This document shows, in pieces, positions 19,307 to 26,109 of a DNA stretch of 27,295 nt (positions within the stretch are counted from its first letter, which is position 1; each line of letters opens with the position of its first letter). A program made the position numbers and the translations under genes. The DNA is from Chloroflexi bacterium TSY (GTDB taxonomy: Bacteria > Chloroflexota > Anaerolineae > Caldilineales > Caldilineaceae), in contig JAHBNG010000168.1 in the NCBI GenBank assembly GCA_019217005.1, positions 1-27,295 of the forward strand. The letters are read 5' to 3'. The notes under the pieces were generated by a model that saw only the letters and a program-made list of their open reading frames with translations, did no database searches and had not been told where the DNA came from.

Positions 19307-19341
19307 AAAAACGGCCACAGGAAAGCACACACCTGTGGCCG
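19307..19341 (-). terminator. Terminator-like hairpin in the ABC leader (distal)
   Basis: CGGCCACAGG (19312-19321) and CCTGTGGCCG (19332-19341) pair perfectly and are followed on the minus strand by five T (complement of A5, 19307-19311). The core GCCACAGG is the same as in the proximal hairpin. Confidence 0.7.
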
Positions 19342-19436
19342 CTTCTTGTTTCAAGCGAGATATTCACTGACCGATAGGCAGCAACAAAAAAAGTGGGATT
19401 CGCCAACGCCCTTCACTCTTCATGCCGCACTAGCTC

Positions 19437-19499
19437 ATAAATTCAAAATTAATTTGACCGTTCAGTCGAGTAGAACTGACAAATCAATTTTAAGTTTAT
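19437..19499. repeat. 63-bp AT-rich imperfect inverted repeat
   Basis: Arms run from ATAAATTCAAAATTAATTTG at 19437 to the near-complementary CAAATCAATTTTAAGTTTAT ending at 19499. Nothing is coded here. Possible operator or small mobile remnant. Confidence 0.55.
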
Positions 19500-19590
19500 G
19501 GCAGTGCTCCGTTGATACGCACGTATGCTTGAGTGTGTACCCGTTTACGAACGGACCTTCTGCGCGTTACAGCCTATGAGTATGTTGTCA

Positions 19591-19620
19591 GGAATGGGAA
19601 AATTATCTAATCACCATTCC
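19591..19620. repeat. 7-bp inverted repeat
   Basis: GGAATGG (19591-19597) pairs with CCATTCC (19614-19620) across a 16-base loop, in the gene-free stretch between the ABC gene and the glycosyltransferase-like gene. No T-tract follows. Confidence 0.4.
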
Positions 19621-19725
19621 CCAGCAGGTGTATGCAATAGCACAAATTCTGATTCGTTTTGTGTTTGATTCGGAGCATGGTACACGTCCTTTCATGATTC
19701 ACACAACCTGCGTTAAGATGTGTCC

Positions 19726-19755
19726 AGTGTATCATGAGCTGTCGCGGTGTGTCAA
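19726..19755 (-). promoter_or_regulatory. Possible minus-strand promoter for the ABC leader
   Basis: On the minus strand, a consensus TTGACA (complement 19750-19755), an 18-bp spacer and TACACT (complement 19726-19731, 4 of 6). Transcription from here would give a leader of about 730 nt containing both terminator-like hairpins. Confidence 0.35.
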
Positions 19756-19810
19756 GCAGATTTCAACATTTCAACAACTCCTATTCACTTGTTTCTTTGC
19801 TCATTTTTCG

Positions 19811-19950
19811 GGATGGTTCAGATTAACTGTTGAGTTCGGTTGACACTTGTACCCGTTGGGGAGGCGCTCTCAAACCCCAGTTCTCGTCCAACACGGTCGC
19901 ATTAGAGAATGCGATCTCCGCAACTTTGTCAACCTAATTTTGAACCAACT
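19811..19950. mobile_element. Second MITE-like element of the TGGTTCA family
   Basis: Shares the layout of the element at 14739-14891: outer TGGTTCA (19814-19820) / TGAACCA (19941-19947), inner GGTTGACA (19838-19845) / TGTCAACC (19927-19934), and a central TCGCATT/AATGCGA hairpin (19897-19914). TTTTTCG occurs at the expected duplication position on both sides (19804-19810 and 19954-19960), 7 of 10 bases retained. Confidence 0.6.
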
Positions 19951-20064
19951 CTGTTTTTCGCTACAATCAGTAGCCTCATAGCCGACCGCGGGCACAATTG
20001 TGGGCACAAACCACAAGACCTTAAGGGATCCAACATCTTGCAGCATAACCTTTTTCTCAACTGG

Positions 20065-20092
20065 CACCACGCACCACGCAACACGCAACACG
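20065..20092. repeat. Four tandem heptamers (CACCACG/CAACACG)
   Basis: CACCACG twice followed by CAACACG twice, directly before the first recognisable codons of the glycosyltransferase-like gene. An STRR-type short tandem repeat. Confidence 0.8.
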
Positions 20093-20210
20093 CCGAACCG
20101 GCTTTCTCCTTCTTGCCTCCCTACTTCTCTCCATTTACACGCTCACCAGTTCCGGTAAATTTCACGTCGTTGATGAAGTCAGCCTCTTTGCTGTCACAGA
20201 GTCGCTTGCT

Positions 20211-22403
20211 TTGCGAGGCGAGGTCGACACAAACGCCATTGCTTGGACCCAATGGGTCAACAGTCCGGGTGAAGTCTTGGGTGCGTTTGGAGCTGACGGT
20301 CAGGTTTATAGCAAAAAAGGGCCCGCCCCGGCATTAATGGCTGTTCCTTGGTATTGGCTGATGCGTTGGTTTGCCGGGTTGGGTCTGCCGCTTGGTTTTG
20401 TCCAAAGCACTCTGCTTTGGAATGGCATTCTCACTTCTGCAACGGCTCTTTTGCTCTGGTTAACGGCGCTCTGTTTGGGATATTCCGACAAAACAGGCGC
20501 CATACTTGGCCTGCTTTTTGGGGTTTGTACTATTGCCTGGCCTTACGCCAATCATTTCTTTGGGGAACCACTAAGCGCCTGGAGCCTTCTACTCTGCTTC
20601 TATGGCCTTCTCTCCTTCCGACGAACAGAACAACAAAGATGGCTCTGGTTGGCTGGCCTCGGTGGAGGGATCAGCATCGCAACCGTCACCGCGCACACAC
20701 TCTTGGTCATCATTTTCGGCCTTTATTGTCTCATCATACTTACACGCCCCACATCGAGAGCACCATCAATAACCAACAATCAACTGTTTCACATTGCCTA
20801 TAGATTCCTCGCCTTCGCCCTCCCCATCATCTTGGCAATGCTACTTCTTCTCTGGTACAACAACCTCCGTTTTGGCAACCCATTCGAAACTGGTTATCAC
20901 TTTGCTACAGGCGAGGGATTCACAACGCCGATTCTTGACGGCTTATGGGGGTTACTGGTGAGTCCTTACCGTGGCGTCTTCTGGCACACGCCGCTCTTCC
21001 TGCTCAGCATGGTCGCCTTTCCGCGTTTCTGGACGCTGCAAAGAACCGAGGGAACTATCATTTGCACACTGAGCCTTGTCCTCATCGGTCTTTACAGTAC
21101 GTGGTGGATGTGGTGGGGTGGTTTTGCTTGGGGGCCACGCTTCCTTGTTCCGCTCACACCGTTCTGGGTCTTGCTGCTAGCTGCCCTGATTGATACACCT
21201 CAACGCCCAACTGATAATCAACCACAAACGGACCACCCTCAAGGTGATCCTTCCCTTGAACAATCGGAAATAGTCTCAACCGTTCATAAAAAAGCTTTCA
21301 GCGAATCAGCCGTCAGCTATCAGCCAGAATCTGGTCATAATTTTGTGACTGATTTTTATACTTTCCTATACGATGAAAAAACGACTTCTGGTTGCTCAAA
21401 TTTTCTCCTCCATTGGATAGCTCGTTGGATACTCATCGGCATCAGCATGATCTCATTTCTTGTTCAACTCTCTGCGGTTCTTGTCAACTATGTCAATTAT
21501 GAAATTCGACTACGCGAAATCTTTCCGACTAATTGGAGCAATCCGCTTGAGTTTGGACCACCCGCACAGAATCTGCGAGATTGGCTTCACAGCCCCGTGA
21601 TCGGCCAATGGAGATTGATTCTTGAGAATTTGGTCGGCAATACGGATCTGGTCTGGCTTTGGTCAGATGGCGAGATTCAATGGTCGATTCTCGTGATTGG
21701 CTTGATTGCGATCTGCGTTTCCGCTGCTGGATACGTACTCTGGCTTTCTGCGAATCGAACACTTGCTGCCCAAGCACCTGGTGGTCGAACACGATCTTCA
21801 CTTTATATATCGATACTTTCATTCGCTTTCGCTCTCCTCTTGATGGGTATCTGGTTACCCGCCGCTGCACGCAACCCGCATTATGGCACGTCCGAACATG
21901 GATATCGATTGGTTCTTCAGGCGATTTGCGAATTGGCAGCCCCAGACGATGTGGTTGTCACGATCGCGCCCGCTGCCTACTCAATTGCGATGTCCTGGCA
22001 GCCAAGATTGTGTCGGGTACATCACCCGATTTATGGATACGCTGAGAGTAGTGCTGAACATCCCGAAGCGATCATGGTTTTCAGCCAACTATTGGAACAG
22101 CACCGCCAGCTTTGGTTCATCACAGCTGGACTGCCGCCAAACGCGCCCAGCAACACCGTTGAACGCTGGCTTGCCGATTATGCATACAAGGCAACGGATC
22201 AATGGTATAATGATTATCGACAGACGCAACCGGAACGATCGTTGGTACGGTTCAAGTCATTCTGGATCAACCGGAGAATCAACCGCATCGGGGGGATATT
22301 GCAAAAATGCTTGTGCATCGATGCGCGCGCCGGCGAGGAATTGGGGCAGCGCTGCTCACTGCCGCGGAGCAGAGTGCACTCAGCGCTGGCAAGACGCTGC
22401 TAG
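20211..22403 (+). CDS. Polytopic glycosyltransferase-like membrane protein, ends abnormal
   Basis: Integral membrane protein resembling GT39/ArnT-like or related uncharacterised Chloroflexota membrane proteins thought to use lipid-linked sugars. Seen: at least eight hydrophobic helices (ATALLLWLTALCLGY, AFALPIILAMLLLLWY, TPFWVLLLAALI and others), a conserved-looking SPYRGVFWHTPLFLL and WWGGFAWGPRFLVPLTPFW. The frame is open upstream of the TTG at 20211 and encodes family-like FHVVDEVSLFAVTESLAL from about 20160. No ATG, GTG or TTG exists in that frame back to the TAA at 20046, so the true N-terminus is lost or frameshifted next to a heptamer repeat. Residues about 359-387 are encoded by a palindromic repeat (21286-21371). 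The last 50 or so residues lie over a GNAT fragment in another frame and are artificial. Function tentative. Confidence 0.6.
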   Translation: MRGEVDTNAIAWTQWVNSPGEVLGAFGADGQVYSKKGPAPALMAVPWYWLMRWFAGLGLPLGFVQSTLLWNGILTSATALLLWLTALCLGYSDKTGAILGLLFGVCTIAWPYANHFFGEPLSAWSLLLCFYGLLSFRRTEQQRWLWLAGLGGGISIATVTAHTLLVIIFGLYCLIILTRPTSRAPSITNNQLFHIAYRFLAFALPIILAMLLLLWYNNLRFGNPFETGYHFATGEGFTTPILDGLWGLLVSPYRGVFWHTPLFLLSMVAFPRFWTLQRTEGTIICTLSLVLIGLYSTWWMWWGGFAWGPRFLVPLTPFWVLLLAALIDTPQRPTDNQPQTDHPQGDPSLEQSEIVSTVHKKAFSESAVSYQPESGHNFVTDFYTFLYDEKTTSGCSNFLLHWIARWILIGISMISFLVQLSAVLVNYVNYEIRLREIFPTNWSNPLEFGPPAQNLRDWLHSPVIGQWRLILENLVGNTDLVWLWSDGEIQWSILVIGLIAICVSAAGYVLWLSANRTLAAQAPGGRTRSSLYISILSFAFALLLMGIWLPAAARNPHYGTSEHGYRLVLQAICELAAPDDVVVTIAPAAYSIAMSWQPRLCRVHHPIYGYAESSAEHPEAIMVFSQLLEQHRQLWFITAGLPPNAPSNTVERWLADYAYKATDQWYNDYRQTQPERSLVRFKSFWINRRINRIGGILQKCLCIDARAGEELGQRCSLPRSRVHSALARRC
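21286..21371 (+). repeat. 86-bp palindromic repeat inserted in frame in the membrane protein gene
   Basis: Near-identical to 14903-14987, with the same ATAAAAAAGCTTTCAGC start and TATACTTTCCTATAC end. Here it is translated (KKAFSESAVSYQPESG and onward) in a hydrophilic loop between membrane segments without breaking the frame. Confidence 0.85.
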
Positions 22404-22546
22404 TGCTCGACACGGCGAGTGCAGATGCGGAGCGTTTGTATGAGAGACAAGGTTGGCAACGTTGCGGGCAAATTCCGAATTACGCTCTATGGCCCACCGG
22501 GGGCCCCTGCCCGACCACGTTCTTTTTCAAAGTATTGCGCTGCTGA
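22223..22546 (+). pseudogene. GNAT N-acetyltransferase, C-terminal fragment
   Basis: C-terminal two thirds of a GCN5-related N-acetyltransferase, a family that transfers acetyl from acetyl-CoA to amines. Seen in one frame: GTIVGTVQVILDQPENQPHR, then AKMLVHRCARRRGIGAAL, which carries the acetyl-CoA pyrophosphate loop R-R-x-G-I-G, then LLVLDTASADAERLYERQGW and a C-terminal IPNYALWP..TTFFFKVL. The N-terminal strands and a start codon are missing. The sequence is joined at about 22220 to the 3' end of the membrane protein gene in a different reading frame, which marks a deletion or recombination joint. An internal ATG at 22307 would drop the substrate half, so the fragment is unlikely to be active. 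Confidence 0.75.
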
Positions 22547-22636
22547 TAATTGTCTCTCGACAGAAAACGATTCTATTATCCGAAGTTTAAGTGGCGTCTC
22601 TAGTGGTACAGTGTAATCGAGATTATGACAGTTTAT

Positions 22637-22711
22637 CGTAGGTCCCGCCGGAGACGGGACAAGCAGCAAGAGAACGACCGTTTCCCAGTGAAGATTCAGG
22701 ATTCTTGCTGC
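22637..22711. repeat. Palindromic dispersed repeat, copy 2 (loop inverted)
   Basis: Matches 1597-1671: CGTAGGTCC start, GCAGCAAGA (22663-22671) and TCTTGCTGC (22703-22711). The hairpin at 22642-22660 (GTCCC..GGGAC) carries its interior in the opposite orientation to copy 1. The outer right arm GACCTACG is absent; IS copy 2 begins 36 bp further on. Confidence 0.75.
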
Positions 22712-22747
22712 TCCACGTTTGTACGGATTTTATCTGGTTTGTCTATA

Positions 22748-24254
22748 CTTTACTTTCTGGTAAAGGCTTGAGTGACAAAGGGCAAACCGAAAGGGGCGGA
22801 AAAAAGAATCCACCCTGAAAAAACGGGATAAAATGTAAAAATAGTGCTCGGCTAGTTTAAGCAGCGGCATTGAGGCGGCGATGAGCGAGAACGCCTTTAG
22901 GGAAATGGTGTGAAACCGAGGCCTTTTTCCGAAAGTCAGGGTCGAGTTGGTCGGGAGTTGGAAAAAGAGCACTCGAGAGAACGCGGCGCAGCCTGCCGGG
23001 AGTGGCTTGAGGCTCTCGATCCCAGTAGCCAGTCGGTATGGGAGGAAGAGAAGCGGCTAAATGGGAAAGAAGATTGCCAGCCAGCAGCCCCAGTTCAGGT
23101 AAGCGGAAGCAAGCCTCATCGGCATGAACAAATTGACGATGTAAGCCAATCATCTGCTTGGAAGCCAAGGGGGGGATGTTCAACAGGCCAGCGCTCCAGA
23201 TAGAAAAGATAAATGGTTTCAGCTTGTAAAGCCATGACGGTCGCCAGAACCAAAGGTGTGTGATAAGCAGGATCCTGAAAGACGTAAATCGAATAGGTGC
23301 GGTTGGCTGTATCCACCTTGGTTGTCCTGGGGACGAGATTGTGCCATGCTTGATAGCGAATCAGGCGACCACTATAGACAAATTGACCAAACGAGTCTGG
23401 AGTTGTGGCCTCGAGTCGCTTTCCCCTATAGCATCGAGAGAGCGGACGCACAATATCACCATATTCGGGTGGTCTGCCTTTTTTCCTTACGTTCGGGTAA
23501 CTCATTGCGGCGCGCTGTGCAGTTAATCGCTTCCCGAAGGACAAATCGGTCGACGTCGCTTTCTAGCATTTCTCTGATTGTAAACCCGGCATCGACCACC
23601 GCCACTTCGTCTGACTCCAGTGATTTCTTCGTCTCTTTCAGCAGCTTTTTCCGAAACTCACTTTCCTTTGTGCCTACCTCGCATCTCATGATTGCCTTGA
23701 GCAGTGGCACTCGTTTCCCGCCTATCTCCCCCGAGCTTATCATCACTCCAAAGATGAGCGCGGGCAATGCCCGACGAGCCGTTGAGTTATAGAGTCGGTT
23801 CACTTTCCCTTGCAGCTTCGGTCGCCAGAACCCTGTGATATCTATGCTTTTCACTCGGTATCCTTCTAACTTTTTTGCCTCCCATTCCCCCTTTCCACTC
23901 CACTTCTTCTTGCCACGATGAGAGCAGGCTTGCAATATCCCATGATCCATATCGAAAGCTCCACCAGCTTCGCCGGAGCTCCTCATCTTCAAACCCGCTT
24001 TCACTCAATCCACTATGGATTGCTCCTCGACTTTTCAGAAACGACCCATTCATCATCGCCCACATCAGACGCATTACATTTACGTTTGTTCCCACCGGCG
24101 TTACTTGCAATACATTCATCAGTACTGCTATAGTTATTTCTGGCGCGGTTAGCATTCCTTCCTCCTTTTTGGGTTCTCTACCTTTAGGATGAAACGCTAA
24201 CCGCTTTTTGTCACATTTCTCACCTCATCTCTTTTCTTTTACCAGAAAGTAAAG
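22748..24254 (-). mobile_element. IS copy 2 (about 1507 bp)
   Basis: Same ends as copy 1. Coordinates of matching landmarks shift by exactly one base between copies, due to T6 instead of T5 near 23478. No matching target duplication: left flank TCTATA, right flank TGTAAG, the latter being the end of the adjacent IS701-like element. Confidence 0.85.
22857..24155 (-). pseudogene. IS4-like DDE transposase, frameshifted (copy 2)
   Basis: Same protein as in copy 1, with the same two breaks (G5 and C7 runs) plus a third. An extra A in the coding-strand A-run (T6 at about 23478-23483) turns ERKEKGRPPEYG into ERKEKRQTTRIW, cutting the central frame in two. DITGFWRPKLQG, VAVVDAGF and YLFYLERWPVEH are all still encoded. 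With three breaks this copy cannot make a normal transposase as written; it would need help from an intact relative. Confidence 0.75.
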
Positions 24255-25675
24255 TGTAAGATAGGAGTGAGAAAACAACTATCAAAGAGAGGAGAGCCCA
24301 ATGTTCCTTCCAGCAGAAATAATCCCGTTGTTCGAGAGCTTTCGCCCAGTCTTCACAGAACCGACGTACCAAAAGGCACTGGTCTTGGTGATAGGGACGG
24401 TGTTAACGAAGGGAAGACGAACGGTGACAGCGGCGTTGAGAGTGATGGGATTGGAGCAAGAGGGAGACTGGTCCAAGTATCACCATGTGCTGAATCGAGC
24501 AAAGTGGGATGGATTGATGTTGAGCTATATCTTACTGCACTTGATTGTGGATACGTTTGTGGTCATGGGAGCGCCAGTCGAGATAACGGTAGACGAGACG
24601 CTAGAAAGGCGCTGGGGTCCCAAGATCAGCAAACGAGGACACTGGCGAGATAGCCTGGCGTCAGGCCGGAAGATGAGCGTAAGCACGAGCGGATTGCGGT
24701 GGCTGGTCTTCTGTGTGGTGGTCAAGTTGCCGTGGAGTGACCTCTACTGGTCAATGCCCTTTCTGAGCGTCTTACTCACAACACCGAAAGTCAGCGAAAC
24801 GCTCAACCAGCGCCACCGAACAGTGGCGAAACGAACCATGCAGGTGGTGGCCTGGCTGCGTCGAGCTTTGCCAGGTCGAGAAATCAAGCTCATCGGCGAT
24901 GGGGCTTACAGTGTGATCGAGTTGGGCTTGCGCTGTCAATCCCAAGGAGTCACCTTGATTGCGCCTCTGCGCCTGGATGCGCGTCTCTTTGACTATCCAC
25001 CCTCCCGTTTGAAACCTGACGGCACAAAACGACCTGGTCGTCCTCCTGTCGTTGGGCAGCGACTGCCCAAGCTGGAAGATGTTGCCCTCTTCCAAACCAC
25101 CTGTTGGCACCGCTGCCGCATTGACTGGTATGGGGGAGAATCTGAAGTCGTCGACTGGGCCACTGGTATTGCCTTTTGGTACTCTACCGGCACAACTCCG
25201 CTCCTTCTGCGCTGGGTTTTAGTCCGCGATCCCAAAGGCCAAGCTGAGACCGTCGCTTACTTCTCCACCGATATTCATCAGGCTGCCCCCCACATCATCG
25301 CTGATTTCGTCAAACGTTGGTCCATTGAAGTCTCTTTCGAGGAAGCCAGAGCTCACCTCGGTGTCGAAACTCAGCGCCAGTGGAGTGACTTGGCCATTGA
25401 GAGGACTACTCCTGCTCTCTTTGGTCTTTCAGCCTTGTCATCTTGATGGCTCATGCCTCTCCTGATGGCTCTATCCCTTTGCCTCAAGCTGCTTGGTATC
25501 ACAAGACTCACGCCACCTTCCATGACCTCCTCTCTGGTTCGCCGCCGCTTATGGTGCCATTTCCTTTTCCAGACATCTCACTTTTCACCTGATCTTCGTT
25601 TATTCTCTCCCTCTCAGGTGAACACCTTACTTTCTGCTGTCTGTTATTAACTTTTTATGGTGCTTAAAACTTACA
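24255..25675 (+). mobile_element. IS701-like element (about 1421 bp)
   Basis: Begins TGTAAG (24255) and ends CTTACA (25675), short inverted ends. Its left end abuts the last base of IS copy 2 with no spacer. Limits are inferred from these hexamers and the position of the transposase. Confidence 0.6.
24301..25650 (+). pseudogene. IS701-like DDE transposase, C-terminal frameshifts
   Basis: DDE transposase of IS701-like type. Seen in the main frame (24301-25446): ITVDETLERRWGPKISKRG (first Asp), LIGDGAYSVIELGLRC (second Asp), the WYGGESEVV block, and KRWSIEVSFEEARAHLGVET (Glu region) ending QRQWSDLAIERTTPALFGL. The usual continuation FSLVILMAHASPDG is encoded one frame over; adding one T to the T3 run near 25426 restores it. 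A later VRRRLWCHFLFQ tail is in a third frame after a GG near 25538. A good AGAGGAGAG site precedes the ATG. The catalytic core is complete, so activity may survive if the tail is dispensable or the breaks are read errors. Confidence 0.8.
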
Positions 25676-25683
25676 AAGTCTAG

Positions 25684-25772
25684 CTTAGAACTTATCCGAA
25701 AAGTGGTTGTGAGTCCAACCGGCCTCTCGGGTGAGAATGCATCGACACGGAACTTTTCGGATAAGTGCTAAG
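25684..25772. mobile_element. 89-bp MITE-like palindrome
   Basis: Arms match at 20 of 21 positions: CTTAGAACTTATCCGAAAAG (from 25684) against the inverse complement of the right arm ending GGATAAGTGCTAAG (25772). The centre holds a GGTTG/CAACC hairpin. It starts 9 bp after the IS701-like element. No ORF. Confidence 0.7.
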
Positions 25773-25774
25773 GT

Positions 25775-25851
25775 TCTTCCGGAATAGAGGGGGCGTAACT
25801 TCCCGGAAGAGGTCAGGCATGAGGTCGTCAACGAGACTCTTCTTGACCTCT
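25775..25851. repeat. Two overlapping hairpins upstream of IS110 element 2
   Basis: TCTTCCGG../..CCCGGAAGA (25775-25810) and AGAGGTCA/TGACCTCT (25808-25815 with 25844-25851). They share three bases, so they cannot both form fully. Probably part of the left end of the IS110 element. Confidence 0.5.
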
Positions 25852-25870
25852 ACCTATTAGATAATATAGG
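25843..25870 (+). promoter_or_regulatory. Possible promoter driving the candidate bridge RNA
   Basis: TTGACC (25843-25848), a 16-bp spacer and TATAGG (25865-25870) precede the structured region upstream of the IS110 transposase. Overlaps the second hairpin arm. Confidence 0.35.
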
Positions 25871-25876
25871 AAAGGA

Positions 25877-26090
25877 GTTAGAATGAGAGAGACAGAAAGA
25901 GAGAAGCTGTCACTCGGAATCGAACTCCGGCTTGGTAAAAAGGACCGCCCTCTTCCCGCGGTGCGACCGCCCTTCCCGGACAGTCCACCAAGCCGACGCC
26001 TAGAACCGTCGCAAGCGTGCAGCATCTCGAATGCCATAACAGGAAAACGGAAAACAGCGTCCGAAAAAAATGACCAAAGGCAATCCTCAA
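25877..26090 (+). ncRNA. Candidate bridge RNA of IS110 element 2
   Basis: Between the predicted promoter and the transposase ATG lie GGCTTGGT/ACCAAGCC (25929-25936 with 25987-25994) enclosing a 50-nt loop with an inner GGAC/GTCC pair. CGACG/CGTCG (25994-25998 with 26007-26011) and GCAT/ATGC near 26022-26034 follow. A 71-codon ORF overlaps it with a good ribosome-binding site but reads as low-complexity sequence and is probably not a gene. Hand folding only. Confidence 0.45.
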
Positions 26091-26109
26091 GTGAATGAGG
26101 AGGTCAAAA

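Noticed and set aside
19909..20337. 142-aa ORF over the start of the glycosyltransferase-like gene
   Set aside because: It runs through a MITE arm and heptamer repeats in a frame different from the family-like sequence; a shadow.
9681..24254. Composite transposon formed by the two IS copies
   Set aside because: Copy 1 has its own TTTAA duplication on both sides, and the outer flanks of the pair do not match, so the block was probably not mobilised as one unit.
25883..26098. 71-aa ORF with a good ribosome-binding site before the second IS110 transposase
   Set aside because: The translation is charged low-complexity sequence without family features, and it coincides with perfect RNA stems; a structured RNA explains it better.
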